DNA of 64,000 nucleotides, taken from NCBI RefSeq assembly GCF_947496995.1, contig NZ_CANMFD010000003.1:496001-560000 (forward strand), read 5' to 3'. The notes beneath the pieces were generated by a model, which ran no database searches, was not told the origin of the DNA, and worked only from the letters and a program-made list of their open reading frames with translations. The position numbers and the translations under genes are program-made. The DNA comes from an uncultured Roseibium sp. (lineage in GTDB: Bacteria > Pseudomonadota > Alphaproteobacteria > Rhizobiales > Stappiaceae). Shown here in pieces: positions 43,847 to 56,505 of the stretch (within the stretch, counting starts at the first letter, position 1; the number at the start of each line of letters is the position of its first letter).

Positions 43847-44480
43847 TGTCGCCCGGCTCGGCGTCTGCAAACACCTGCGGATTGCCGCAAACCGGCAGGG
43901 CACGCAGCCCCGTTTCGATAAAGGTCGACAGATCCGCTTCGGTGCTTCCGCTGCGCCCAAGCACGGCGATTGCCGAAAACTGACCATCCACGAATGTCGC
44001 CACACGATCGACATCCATGTCTGCCGGCATTTCCCCGGCTGAGACCGCTTTGAAAAGACGTTCCTTGATCGCCGTAAACCGCGAGTCCCTGAGCCCTTCG
44101 ACCAGTTCCCGGTGCCTCTGCACTCCATAGGTGCAGTCGACAAGCGCATTGACGAGAAAACAGCCAGACGGCGTGTTGCGGTCTGTCGTCAGTTCGGCAA
44201 CGGCCCCCAGAAAATCCCGCAAGTCCTCAATGACATGCTTTTGCGCCGCGTGAAGCCGCGCGAAGACCGGACCTCCGAACGTCTCGAAATAATGCAGAAG
44301 CGCCTTCTCGAAAATTGTCTCTTTGTCCCCGAAAGCCGCGTAAAGGCCGGGTTTGGCCATGCCCGAGGCTTCCGCCAGATCGTTCATGGAGGTTCCGCTA
44401 TAGCCGTTTTGCCAGAAAGCGATCATCACCGACTGAAGGGCATCTTTCAGATCTACTTTTCTCGGCCGTCCGCGGGCCAT
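43830..44480 (-). CDS. TetR-family transcriptional regulator
   Basis: 216 residues. N-terminal helix-turn-helix (GYSGTSMNDLAEASGMAKPGLYAAFGDKETIFEKAL) and a TetR_C effector domain of the AcrR/YcdC-like group. Start ATG at 44480 has GGAGGCG 6 nt upstream. No divergent target gene is adjacent; tex, 406 nt away, is unlikely to be one. Confidence 0.86.
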   Translation of the reverse strand: MARGRPRKVDLKDALQSVMIAFWQNGYSGTSMNDLAEASGMAKPGLYAAFGDKETIFEKALLHYFETFGGPVFARLHAAQKHVIEDLRDFLGAVAELTTDRNTPSGCFLVNALVDCTYGVQRHRELVEGLRDSRFTAIKERLFKAVSAGEMPADMDVDRVATFVDGQFSAIAVLGRSGSTEADLSTFIETGLRALPVCGNPQVFADAEPGDTILRQ

Positions 44481-44886
44481 TGGCAACGCCTCCATTTTAC
44501 AATCGGCTTGATGAATTCTGCATGTTCGATGTCGTAATTCGCAGGACCAATTCAACCCTTCAGGCCGGATATTTCAGATTTCACAGCAAATCACAACGAG
44601 TTCACCAAAGGAATACGGCAATTGACGTTCGAGAGAACGATTTTTGTTACATTGCGTTCATAGGACGTAAATCGCGCGATTAAAAAATCGTGCAGGAATT
44701 ACACCCTGCCGCAAGAGTACAATTTTCATCCGCATAATAATCAATTGAATGCCGCATATGCGTCTGCTTTGCGTAAATGCGTACAACAATTGCCGGTGGA
44801 CGGAACCGCTCTTTGTCTTCCCCGCCCCCTTCAGGCGCATTATCGTCGGCGGCTGACATTTATCTCCACCGAAAGTTACCGCGTCA
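44481..44886. other. 406-nt divergent gap between tetR and tex
   Basis: AT-rich. Contains the 12-bp palindrome AATCGCGCGATT at 44670-44681 followed by an A-run, possibly a tetR-related operator. No gene supported. Confidence 0.45.
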
Positions 44887-47322
<2,436 letters not shown>

Positions 47323-47368
47323 CCCGGCACAACACTGCCGGGCGCTTCCGTCGCCGGCACGGCAGGCA

Positions 47369-47404
47369 CCCCCACCCCAATCCCCTCCCCACAAGGGGGA
47401 GGGG
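47369..47404. repeat. C/G-rich intergenic palindromic repeat, copy 2
   Basis: CCCCCACCCCAATCCCCTCCCC-ACAA-GGGGGAGGGG. Inverse orientation to copy 3, 82 nt away; both lie in the gap between the convergent tex and dadA genes. Confidence 0.75.
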
Positions 47405-47486
47405 TCGAGACTGCCGATCTGGCTGGTCACTCATACTCGACGAACTTCGCAGACAAGCAAACAGCATCACGAACACCGGGGCCGCA

Positions 47487-47523
47487 TCCCCCTCCCCCTT
47501 GTGGGGAGGGTTAGGGGTGGGGG
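47487..47523. repeat. C/G-rich intergenic palindromic repeat, copy 3
   Basis: TCCCCCTCCCCCTTGTGGGGAGGG then TTAGGGGTGGGGG, matching copy 1 at 6112-6152 closely and in the same orientation as it. Confidence 0.75.
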
Positions 47524-47546
47524 TATCTCACGGGAAAACTCCGCCG

Positions 47547-48788
47547 CTAGAACCGACCCGCCGCAAACGGCTTCGGATCGACTGCAGGCGCCTTGCCCTC
47601 GATCATGTCGGCAATCATCTCGCCGGTGACAGCCGCCTGTGTCAGGCCGTGATGGGCGTGGCCGAAAGCATAGAAAATCCCGTCATGACGTGTTGCCGGA
47701 GAAATCACCGGCAGGCTGTCGGGAAGGGAGGGACGGAAGCCCATCCAGCGCTTGCCGCCTTCCGTCTTGAGGCCGGGATAAAACAGCCGCGCCTTGGCGA
47801 CCATGGCATCGACGCGCTTCCAGTTGGGCGGCAGGTTCAGACCTCCGAATTCAACCGCGCCGCCGACGCGCAGGCCGGTCGATAGCGGAGACAGCACGAA
47901 GCCGTGCCCCGGCAGCATGATGAACCTCTTCACGGTGATGGACGGAGCGGGAATGGTGATGTTGTAGCCGCGTTCGGTATCGAGCGGGATCCGGTCGCCG
48001 AGTTGGGCCGCAAGATGCTTCGACCAGGCGCCGCAGGCGACGACGAGCCGGCTTGCTTCGATCCGCTCACCCGATTTCAAAATGAGCCCGCACCCGTTGC
48101 CGTTCGGCTCAAGACGGTCGATCTCGGCAACCGTGAAGTCCACACCCTGCCCTTTCAGCCAGTCCGCCAGCGACAGGCACAGGATCTTCGGATCGTCGAC
48201 CTGCATCCAGTCCGGCACCAGAGCACCACCGATTGCCCGGGTCGACAGATCCGGCTCAAGCTCGCGGATGGCCCCGGCAGCAAGCTCTTCGACCGCGATG
48301 CCATGGTCCCGCTGTTCAGCCCAGGCCTGCCGGGCTTTCTCAAGCGATGCGGCCGTATCCAGAAGTTCCAGACAGCCATCGCGGCGCACCTGGTTGTGGG
48401 TTCCGGACACGCGCCAGAGCCGTTCCCAGGCCGGCAGCACCCCGCTGTTGATGTCCACAAGGGCTGCGGTACTGCGCGCCACGCGTTCGGGGTTCGACGC
48501 CGCCAGAAAACGCAGCATCCAGGGCAGGATCTTCAGCGCATAGGCTGGCCGAACCGAGAGTGGCCCGAGAGGATCGGCGAGCCATTTAAGCGCCTGCTTC
48601 CACAGCCCCGGCGAGGCTATCGGGGCCACGTCCGTCCAGGCGATCGCGGAGGCATTCCCCTGGCTCGCGCCGGCCGCCGGCCCTTCCCGGTCGAGGATGG
48701 TCACCTGATAGCCGCGTTGCACCAGAATGGCGGCAGTGGCGAGGCCGACAATACCCGCACCGGCGATATGGACACGTCCCTTGCTCAT
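47547..48788 (-). CDS. dadA: D-amino acid dehydrogenase-like FAD oxidoreductase
   Basis: 413 residues. FAD motif VHIAGAGIVGLATAAILVQRGY at the N-terminus; the DadA-like block WKQALKWLADPLGPLSVRP and a C-terminal FAD contact (FYAFGHAHHGLTQAAVTGEMIADM) are present. Would oxidise D-amino acids to keto acids at the membrane. Convergent with tex. Several related DAO-fold oxidases occur in this window, so the substrate could also be a different amine; the dadA symbol is provisional. Confidence 0.78.
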   Translation of the reverse strand: MSKGRVHIAGAGIVGLATAAILVQRGYQVTILDREGPAAGASQGNASAIAWTDVAPIASPGLWKQALKWLADPLGPLSVRPAYALKILPWMLRFLAASNPERVARSTAALVDINSGVLPAWERLWRVSGTHNQVRRDGCLELLDTAASLEKARQAWAEQRDHGIAVEELAAGAIRELEPDLSTRAIGGALVPDWMQVDDPKILCLSLADWLKGQGVDFTVAEIDRLEPNGNGCGLILKSGERIEASRLVVACGAWSKHLAAQLGDRIPLDTERGYNITIPAPSITVKRFIMLPGHGFVLSPLSTGLRVGGAVEFGGLNLPPNWKRVDAMVAKARLFYPGLKTEGGKRWMGFRPSLPDSLPVISPATRHDGIFYAFGHAHHGLTQAAVTGEMIADMIEGKAPAVDPKPFAAGRF

Positions 48789-48945
48789 GCTGCTCCGACC
48801 GTTTTCCCGCTTCCCCGAACCAGCGCGGCGACAGGTTGCCGTCCGCTCTCAAGAGGCCGGAACCGTTCTGTCAGCCGGCACGCCATTTATCAAGTCGGCA
48901 TCGCAACCGGATGACTCCGGCGGCAACAGATGGGTATTCCCATCC

Positions 48946-49995
<1,050 letters not shown>

Positions 49996-50004
49996 GACCA
50001 TTCT

Positions 50005-50015
50005 TTCGTTATTCG
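50005..50015. promoter_or_regulatory. candidate ArsR box before acr3
   Basis: TTCGTTATTCG, very similar to TTCGTTAATTCG seen on the minus strand before arsR (50534-50545). It is about 10 nt from the acr3 start, so it could block both transcription and ribosome binding. Confidence 0.45.
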
Positions 50016-50165
50016 ATTTTCGAGCGGCTCGAAGGCCGCGTCAAAGACAACCCCGACCCTGCTTTCCGGTCCCGGTTTTTCGCCGGACCGGGGATATTCA
50101 GTGAGGGACCGTTGCGCAGACGAACAGGACACCGCGTTCTTTCACGAGGCCACCTTGCCGGGCTC

Positions 50166-50519
50166 TCAGCAATCATTCGCGCTGTCACGGGACGCCGGTC
50201 CCATCATGTTGAGAAATGGAGCGCAGAGCTCCGGGTTGCCGCCGCAGCAGTCCTGCAGCAGATAGGTCACCAGATCCTGCATGGTGCGCAGGTTCGCGCG
50301 GTAACAGATCGAACGCCCGTCCCGCTCGGCCTGCACAAGGCCGGAACGGGACAGGGCGCCCAGATGGGTCGACAGGGTATTGGGACGAACGTCCAGCGCA
50401 TCGGAGATCGCCCCGGCTGTCATGCCGTCGGCTCCGGCCTTCACCAGCAGGCGAAAGACGTCGAGGCGCGTTTCCTGGCCGAGCGCCGCCAACGCATTCA
50501 GGGCTTCTTCTTTTTCCAT
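50166..50519 (-). CDS. arsR: ArsR-family arsenic-responsive repressor
   Basis: 117-residue winged-helix repressor (GAISDALDVRPNTLSTHLGALSRSGLV). It lacks the ELCVCDL motif of E. coli ArsR and instead has Cys91-Cys92 and Cys99 near the C-terminus (QDCCGGNPELCAPF), with another Cys at the very end, as in the Acidithiobacillus-type arsenite sensors. Arsenite binding to that triad would release DNA. Likely controls its own promoter and acr3. Confidence 0.88.
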   Translation of the reverse strand: MEKEEALNALAALGQETRLDVFRLLVKAGADGMTAGAISDALDVRPNTLSTHLGALSRSGLVQAERDGRSICYRANLRTMQDLVTYLLQDCCGGNPELCAPFLNMMGPASRDSANDC

Positions 50520-50533
50520 AATTCGAGAATACC

Positions 50534-50545
50534 CGAATTAACGAA
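50534..50545. promoter_or_regulatory. candidate ArsR operator at the arsR promoter
   Basis: Reads TTCGTTAATTCG on the minus strand, 15-26 nt before the arsR start. An adjacent ATTCG...CGAAT pair (50521-50538) forms an inverted repeat with 8-nt spacing, as in ArsR-family operators. Confidence 0.5.
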
Positions 50546-50663
50546 TAAAACAACTCCCCCGGATGCCTGTTTTTCACCGGATACGAGAAAGACGCCCTGC
50601 AAGCACACACAAACGTTGCCCGGAGAGCAGCCTCCTGCTCGCAGGAACCTCTTCTGCGTGACT

Positions 50664-50692
50664 CCCCGGCCAAGCGCAGCGCTGAGCCGGGG
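50664..50692. repeat. palindromic intergenic repeat near arsR
   Basis: CCCCGGC...GCCGGGG arms around AGCGC-A-GCGCT. Resembles the gnd-side hairpins at 23833-23898 in its GC-only arms. Confidence 0.6.
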
Positions 50693-50851
50693 TCCACTCG
50701 TTTCCAGAGAGTCGCCTGTGTGTCTCCGAAGACCGCTCCGGTCGGAGCACGCCCGAGCAAAGCCATCCTCGTCAATCAGGCTCGACAAAACCGAGCCGGA
50801 CCGGTCAAGAAGGATGTGCCCGCTCAAAACGCTTATCGCCGGGTAACTGCC

Positions 50852-51688
50852 TCAGGCAGCCTTGGCAGCCAACCGCTTACGGATGCTTTCGGCATCCGCG
50901 CGCGGCGTCGCCGCGAACAGGGTCTTGGTGTAATCGTGCTGCGGATTGTCGAACACCTCGTCCCGCGTGCCGTATTCCACGACCTCGCCGAAATACATCA
51001 CCATCACCTTGTCGGCGAGATAGCGCACGACGGACAGGTCGTGGGAGATGAACACGTAGGTCAGCCCCATCTCGTCCTGCAGGTCGGCCAGCAGATTGAG
51101 GATCTGCGCCTGGACGGAGAGGTCCAGGGCGGAGACCGGCTCATCGAGAACCAGCAGCTTCGGCTGCAGCATGATGGCCCGGGCGATCGCGACACGCTGG
51201 CGCTGACCGCCGGAGAACATATGCGGATAACGGCCGTAGTGTTCCGGCTGCAGACCGACCTTCTCCAGCATCTGGAGCGCAAGGTCCCGGCGTTCGGCGG
51301 CCGGCATGTCCGTGTTCAGCAGCAGCGGTTCTTCCAGAACGTGACCGATCTTCTGTCGCGGGTTCAGCGAGCCGTAGGGGTTCTGGAAAACGATCTGCAC
51401 CTTCTGACGCATCTCCTTGGAAATGCCGGTTCTGGCGATATCCATCGAAAGGCCGTCGATCTCGATGCTGCCGGAACTCTGCGCGTCGATCATCGTCAGC
51501 ATGCGCGCCAGGGTCGACTTGCCGCAGCCGCTCTCGCCCACGACGGCAAGCGTCGAACCGCGCTTCACATCGAAACTGACACCTTTGACTGCAGTCAGTG
51601 TCGAGCCCTTCTTGAACATCCCGCCGCTGATGTCATAGGTGCGGTAGAGGTCTCGGACCTTGAGAATTACATCGTCTGACATCTTCAA
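50852..51688 (-). CDS. dppF: dipeptide/oligopeptide ABC transporter ATP-binding protein DppF
   Basis: 278 residues with Walker A GESGCGKST, signature [14 protein letters not shown], Walker B LLVLDEPVSALDLSVQ and FISHDLSVVRYL. The C-terminal end has the oligopeptide-ATPase extension with AATPRADAESIRKR. Overlaps dppD by 4 nt. Last gene of dppABCDF. Confidence 0.9.
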   Translation of the reverse strand: MKMSDDVILKVRDLYRTYDISGGMFKKGSTLTAVKGVSFDVKRGSTLAVVGESGCGKSTLARMLTMIDAQSSGSIEIDGLSMDIARTGISKEMRQKVQIVFQNPYGSLNPRQKIGHVLEEPLLLNTDMPAAERRDLALQMLEKVGLQPEHYGRYPHMFSGGQRQRVAIARAIMLQPKLLVLDEPVSALDLSVQAQILNLLADLQDEMGLTYVFISHDLSVVRYLADKVMVMYFGEVVEYGTRDEVFDNPQHDYTKTLFAATPRADAESIRKRLAAKAA

Positions 51689-52521
51689 AACCCTCCCGCT
51701 TCGGCAAAGTCGCTGACCGTCGGCAGACGGTCGCCGGTTGCATTTTCCGGCAGCGCCGAAAGAAGTGCCTGTGTGTAGGGGTTCTGCGGGCTCTCGAACA
51801 GTGAAAGCACATCGGCTTCCTCCATTTTCCGGCCCTTGTATTGAACGATCACGCGATCTGCGGTCTCCGCAACGACACCCATGTCATGGGTGATCATGAT
51901 AAGGCCCATGCCGCTGTCCTGCTGCAACTGAACCAGAAGATCCAGGATCTGTTTCTGGATGGTAACGTCCAGCGCCGTGGTCGGCTCATCCGCGATCAGA
52001 AGTTTCGGGGCACAGGCGATCGCCATGGCGATCATCACGCGCTGGCACTGCCCGCCGGACATCTGGTGCGGAAAGGCATTGATCCGTCCTTCAGGGTCGG
52101 GAATGCCAACCGAGGTCAAGAGCTCGACGACCCGGTCCTTGACCTGCCTGCCCCTCAGGCTTGTATGGGTCTTCAGAGTTTCCCCCAGCTGGAAGCCGAC
52201 CGTGAAGCACGGGTTCAGGCTGGCGATGGGCTCCTGAAAGATCATCGAAATGTCCTTGCCGATCACTTTCCGGCGCTCCCGGACGGACAGGGTCCTGAGG
52301 TCCGTGCCCTCAAAATCCATCTTGTCCGCGGTGATCGTTGCACTGTCCGGCAGGAGCCCCATGGTCGCCAGCATGGCAACGGATTTCCCCGAACCGGACT
52401 CTCCGACAATGGCCAGAACTTCCCCGGCATCGACCATGTAGTCGACACCGTCGAGCGCCCTGAACGGCCCTTTCGCGGTGTCGAATTCGATCCTCAGGTT
52501 CCTGATTTCAAGAAGAGACAT
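51685..52521 (-). CDS. dppD: dipeptide/oligopeptide ABC transporter ATP-binding protein DppD
   Basis: 278 residues with Walker A GESGSGKSV, signature MSGGQCQRVMIAMA and Walker B LLIADEPTTALDVTIQK. Start ATG at 52521 precedes SLLEIRNLRIEFD; the longer open frame has no ribosome site and is not DppD-like. Five nt after dppC, 4-nt overlap with dppF. Confidence 0.9.
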   Translation of the reverse strand: MSLLEIRNLRIEFDTAKGPFRALDGVDYMVDAGEVLAIVGESGSGKSVAMLATMGLLPDSATITADKMDFEGTDLRTLSVRERRKVIGKDISMIFQEPIASLNPCFTVGFQLGETLKTHTSLRGRQVKDRVVELLTSVGIPDPEGRINAFPHQMSGGQCQRVMIAMAIACAPKLLIADEPTTALDVTIQKQILDLLVQLQQDSGMGLIMITHDMGVVAETADRVIVQYKGRKMEEADVLSLFESPQNPYTQALLSALPENATGDRLPTVSDFAEAGGF

Positions 52522-52526
52522 GGACC

Positions 52527-53456
52527 TCAGCTCCTCTTCAGTTTCGGGTCGAGCGCATCGCGCAATCCGTCGCCGACCAGGTTGATGGCAAGCACGGTGA
52601 TCAGGATGGCAAGGCCCGGGAAGGTGACGACCCACCAGGCGCGCAGGATGAATTCGCGTGCCTCGGCCAGCATGGTGCCCCATTCGGGCGTGGGCGGCTG
52701 CGCGCCCATGCCGAGGAAGCCGAGCGCGGCCGCATCCAGGATTGCATTGGAAAACGACAGGGTCGCCTGAACGATCAGCGGTGCAAGGCAGTTCGGCAGG
52801 ATCGTCTTGAACATCAGCCGGAAATGCCCGGCACCGGCCACCTTGGCCGCGATCACATAGTCGCGCGAGCGTTCCGCCATGACAGCGGCCCGGGTCAGAC
52901 GCACGAAATGCGGTTGCAGCACCAGGGCGATAGCAATCATCGCATTGACCAGACCCGGCCCGAGGATCGCCACAAGCACCAGGGCAAGCAACAGCGAGGG
53001 GAAGGCCAGAATGATGTCCATGATCCGCATGATGAACGTATCAACCGCACCGCGCACATACCCGGCGACGAGGCCGAGAACGATCCCGCCGACCAGGGCG
53101 ATGCTGACGACGACAACGCCGATGAACAGCGAGAAGCGCGCGCCGTAGATCAGGCGGGAGAGCATGTCGCGGCCGACCGCGTCCGTCCCCAGAAGGAAGG
53201 CAGCCTTGCCGCCCTCTTCCCACACCGGCGGCACCAGGAAACTGTCCCGGTACTGCACGTCCGGATTATGCGGAGCGACAAAGGGAGCGAACACCGCCAT
53301 CAGAACCAGCAGGGTGAAGACGATCAGGCCGAGAACGGCACCTTTGTTCTGCGAAAAATAATACCAGAATTCGTAAAGCTGCGCCTTGGTGGCATTGCGG
53401 CTTTCCATTTCGAGCCTGGATGTATCGGCCTTCGTGGCCGGGGAGGTTTTTGTCAT
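52527..53456 (-). CDS. dppC: dipeptide/oligopeptide ABC transporter permease DppC
   Basis: 309-residue inner-membrane permease with the OppC-type N-terminal segment before membrane helix 1 (KGAVLGLIVFTLLVLMAVF) and the cytoplasmic loop RDYVIAAKVAGAGHFRLMFK. Pairs with DppB. 18 nt after dppB. Confidence 0.9.
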   Translation of the reverse strand: MTKTSPATKADTSRLEMESRNATKAQLYEFWYYFSQNKGAVLGLIVFTLLVLMAVFAPFVAPHNPDVQYRDSFLVPPVWEEGGKAAFLLGTDAVGRDMLSRLIYGARFSLFIGVVVVSIALVGGIVLGLVAGYVRGAVDTFIMRIMDIILAFPSLLLALVLVAILGPGLVNAMIAIALVLQPHFVRLTRAAVMAERSRDYVIAAKVAGAGHFRLMFKTILPNCLAPLIVQATLSFSNAILDAAALGFLGMGAQPPTPEWGTMLAEAREFILRAWWVVTFPGLAILITVLAINLVGDGLRDALDPKLKRS

Positions 53457-53474
53457 TGTTCTTAAACCCTCGGC

Positions 53475-54482
53475 TCAGTTGTAGCGGATGCGCGGATTGA
53501 TCAGGCCGTAGAGCACATCCACGATCAGATTGACCAGCATGATGATGCCGGCGATCATCAGAAGGCCGCCCTGAACGACGAAATAGTCCCGGCGTGAAAT
53601 GCTGTCGACCAGCCATTTGCCGATGCCCGGCCATGAGAAGATGGTTTCCGTGAGGATGGCGCCGGCCAGCAGCACCCCGACCTGGAGACCGATGGTGGTC
53701 ACCACGGGAATGAGCGCGTTGCGTAGCGCGTGAAGACCGATCACCGATCTCGGCGGCAGCCCCTTCGCCCGGGCGGTGCGCACATAATCCTCGCCCAGAA
53801 CTTCAAGCATGGCGGAGCGGGTCTGGCGGGCGATCACCGCGAGCGGAATTGTCGCCAGCACGATGGACGGCAATATCAGGTGCCGGACCGCGGACAGGAA
53901 TGCACCCTTTTCCCCCGACAACAGACTGTCGATCAGCATGAAACCGGTCGGTTGCGGAAAGAAATACAGAAGCGAGATCCGTCCGGACACCGGAGTCCAC
54001 TGCAGGATGCCGGAGAAAAGGATGATCAGCAGCAGGCCCCACCAGAAGATCGGCATGGAATAGCCGATAAGCGCCGTCCCCATGACCGCCTGGTCGGCAA
54101 TCGAGCCGCGTTTGACGGCAGCGTAGATACCGGCGGGAATGCCGAGGCAGACCGCGAGAATGATGGCGCAGAGCGCAAGTTCGGCGGTGGCGGGAAACAG
54201 CGTCATGAACTCGTCGAGCACAGGCTTTTTCGATGCGAAGGACGTCCCCAGGTCACCCTGAAAAATGCCGGCGATGTAGTCGATATACTGCCGCCAGAGC
54301 GGCTGGTCGAAACCCATCTGCTCCAGAAGCTGGGCCTTGCGTTCCGGCGAAATGCCGCGTTCTCCGGCAAGAAGATCCAGCGGATCGCCCGGCAGAAGAC
54401 GGATGAACGAGAAGGCAACCAGGGTGACACCGAAAAACGTCGGTATCAAAAGTCCGAGCCGGCCGAAAAGAAAGCGAAACAT
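53475..54482 (-). CDS. dppB: dipeptide/oligopeptide ABC transporter permease DppB
   Basis: 335-residue permease starting MFRFLFGRLGLLIPTFFGVT. Cytoplasmic loop GEDYVRTARAKGLPPRSVIG and the following HALRNALIPVVTTIGLQVG are typical of OppB. Start ATG at 54482 follows GGAATCTGAC; upstream residues of the open frame are not part of the protein. A hairpin separates it from dppA. Confidence 0.9.
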   Translation of the reverse strand: MFRFLFGRLGLLIPTFFGVTLVAFSFIRLLPGDPLDLLAGERGISPERKAQLLEQMGFDQPLWRQYIDYIAGIFQGDLGTSFASKKPVLDEFMTLFPATAELALCAIILAVCLGIPAGIYAAVKRGSIADQAVMGTALIGYSMPIFWWGLLLIILFSGILQWTPVSGRISLLYFFPQPTGFMLIDSLLSGEKGAFLSAVRHLILPSIVLATIPLAVIARQTRSAMLEVLGEDYVRTARAKGLPPRSVIGLHALRNALIPVVTTIGLQVGVLLAGAILTETIFSWPGIGKWLVDSISRRDYFVVQGGLLMIAGIIMLVNLIVDVLYGLINPRIRYN

Positions 54483-54554
54483 GTCAGATTCCAGATACGA
54501 AGAACCAGCGGAAGCCGTCACATGTCATGATGGCTTCCACCGGTCATAATGTCT

Positions 54555-54584
54555 GAAGGCGCCGGCATCGCTGCCAGCGCCTTC
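54555..54584 (-). promoter_or_regulatory. intercistronic hairpin after dppA
   Basis: GAAGGCGC (54555-54562) pairs with GCGCCTTC (54577-54584), and GGCA/TGCC inside extends the stem to 12 bp with one mismatch and a TCGC tetraloop. It is 16 nt after the dppA stop with no U-run. Confidence 0.65.
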
Positions 54585-54600
54585 GGGGATTCAGGCGGAT

Positions 54601-56205
54601 TTACTCCGCGATATCCACACCGTCAAACCAATGGCCGCCAAGCGGGTCCATGACATAACCGGTGACCTTGGAGGACATCGGCATGAAGACGACGGAATGC
54701 GCGATGGTCGCCCACGGAGCCTGTTCCTTGAAGACAACCTGCGCCTCTTCGTAGAGCTTGGTGCGCTCTGCCTTGTCGGTCACGGTCTTTGCCTTCTGGA
54801 TGAGAGCTTCGAAGTTCTCGTCACACCACTGTGCGCGGTTGGAACCGCCAACACCGTCACAGCCGAGCAGAACGGCAAGGAAGTTGTCCGGGTCGCCATT
54901 GTCGCCGGTCCAGCCAAGCAGAACGGCTCCGTCGCGATCGACTTCCTTGGAACGGGACAGGTACTCACCCCATTCATAGGAAACGATCTCGACATTAACC
55001 CCGACTTTCGCGAAGTCGGCCTGAATGACTTCCGCCATACGGCGGGCATTCGGGTTGTAGGGCCGCTGGACAGGCATTGCCCAGATCTTCATGGACAGGT
55101 CGGACACACCGGCAGCTTCCAGCATTTCCTTGGCCAGATCCGGATTGTAGTCGTCGTCCTCGATCGCGTCGTTATAGGACCACATGGTCGGCGGGATCGG
55201 GTTCTTGGCCGCCTGGCCGGAGCCCTGGAAGACGGCGTCGAGGATCGCCTGCTTGTTGATCGCGTGGTTCAGCGCCTTGCGGACTTCCGCCTTGTCGAAC
55301 GGAGCCACCTTGGTGTTATAGGCAAGGTAGCCGACGTTCAGGCCCTGCTGTTCCATCAGCGTCAGGTTGCTGTCGTCACGGATGTCGGCGACATCGGCCG
55401 GAGCCGGGTACGGCATCACATGACACTCGCCTGCCTTCAGCTTCTGCAGGCGAACCGCTGCATCCGGCGTGATGGCGAAGACAAGGTTGTCGACAGGCTG
55501 TTTGCCGTTCCAGTAATCGGCGAAAGCCTCATAGCGGATCACCGCGTCTTTCTGATAGCCGACAAACGCAAACGGGCCGGTTCCGACAGGCTCCTGGTTG
55601 AGCTGTTCCTTGGTGCCCGCAGCCTCCAGCTGGTCGGCGTATTCAGCCGACAGGATCGACGCGAAGTCCATCGCCAGGTTGGCGATCATCGGAGCTTCCG
55701 GCCGGTTCAGCACGAATTTCACCGTGTAATCGTCAACTTTCACGATTTCCTTGATGAGATCCGGCATCGACATGCCGTTGAAATATTCCCACGCAGCGCC
55801 CGGGGTATATTCATGCCACGGGTTGTCTTTCTTCAGCTGCCGCTCGAACGAGAAAACCACGTCGTCGGCATTGAAATCACGCGTCGGCGTGAAGAAACTT
55901 GTTGTGTGGAATTTCACGCCCTTGCGGAGATTGAACGTGTATTCCAGACCGTCTTCGGAAACGTCCCAGCTTTCTGCCAGACCCGGCAGCACTTCTGTCG
56001 TGCCGCGTTTGAATTCAACCAGACGGTTGTAAACGGGTTTGGAGGACGCATCGAAGGTCGTTCCGGCGGTGTAGAGGGCGGTGTCGAAGCCTTCAGGCGA
56101 ACCTTCCGAGCAATAAACCAGGGTTTTTGCGGAAGCGCCCGTTGCCGCGATCACGGCAAGGCTTGCGCCAAGAAGGGTTGCCTTCAAGGTTTTTTGAAAA
56201 TTCAT
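54601..56205 (-). CDS. dppA: dipeptide ABC transporter substrate-binding protein DppA
   Basis: SBP family 5 protein of 534 residues. Signal peptide MNFQKTLKATLLGASLAVIA ends near residue 26 (GASA/KT). Typical blocks are VYCSEGSPEGFDTALYTAGT, NLRKGVKFHTT and EPVGTGPFAFVGYQKD. Start ATG at 56205 has GGGGAG 9 nt upstream. First gene of dppABCDF; binds dipeptides in the periplasm, or heme/aminolevulinate in some relatives. Confidence 0.9.
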   Translation of the reverse strand: MNFQKTLKATLLGASLAVIAATGASAKTLVYCSEGSPEGFDTALYTAGTTFDASSKPVYNRLVEFKRGTTEVLPGLAESWDVSEDGLEYTFNLRKGVKFHTTSFFTPTRDFNADDVVFSFERQLKKDNPWHEYTPGAAWEYFNGMSMPDLIKEIVKVDDYTVKFVLNRPEAPMIANLAMDFASILSAEYADQLEAAGTKEQLNQEPVGTGPFAFVGYQKDAVIRYEAFADYWNGKQPVDNLVFAITPDAAVRLQKLKAGECHVMPYPAPADVADIRDDSNLTLMEQQGLNVGYLAYNTKVAPFDKAEVRKALNHAINKQAILDAVFQGSGQAAKNPIPPTMWSYNDAIEDDDYNPDLAKEMLEAAGVSDLSMKIWAMPVQRPYNPNARRMAEVIQADFAKVGVNVEIVSYEWGEYLSRSKEVDRDGAVLLGWTGDNGDPDNFLAVLLGCDGVGGSNRAQWCDENFEALIQKAKTVTDKAERTKLYEEAQVVFKEQAPWATIAHSVVFMPMSSKVTGYVMDPLGGHWFDGVDIAE

Positions 56206-56505
56206 CAAACTGTTCTCCCCTTGATGAAGAAGCTGGGGCCCTGCATCGTTAAGATCGTGCAATGGAATTAAGCCCGAGCCAGCGCAAACTAAGGCGGTTT
56301 TTTGATCGAAAATCAACTACCAACATATTTCTAATTTGGCCCGATTTTTGAAATAATTTTTCTGGGTAAACCATGCTGACGTAATATTTTGACGATATAT
56401 CGACACCACAATGGAAACTGATACCGTATGGGAACGTGTTTTCCGGATCAATTCAAATCGTTGAAAACAAAAAGACTCTCGAATTGACGTGAGTCTATAG
56501 GTTTA
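56206..56505. other. 300-nt gap between dppA and glpK
   Basis: AT-rich. The dppA promoter side has no recognised operator; the glpK terminator lies at its far end. Confidence 0.5.
56463..56496 (-). terminator. rho-independent terminator after glpK
   Basis: On the minus strand AGACTC-loop-GAGTCT is followed by TTTTGTTTTC, 10 nt after the glpK stop. Stem 6 bp, loop 12 nt. Confidence 0.7.

Larger units (their letters stand above)
50520..50851. other. intergenic region upstream of arsR
   Basis: 332 nt between the dpp operon end and arsR. Contains the ArsR box and the palindrome at 50664; no gene supported. Confidence 0.5.

Noticed and set aside
48930-48945. GATGGG-TATT-CCCATC hairpin at the acr3 stop
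   Set aside because: Only a 6-bp stem at the gene end without a U-run; too weak to call a terminator.
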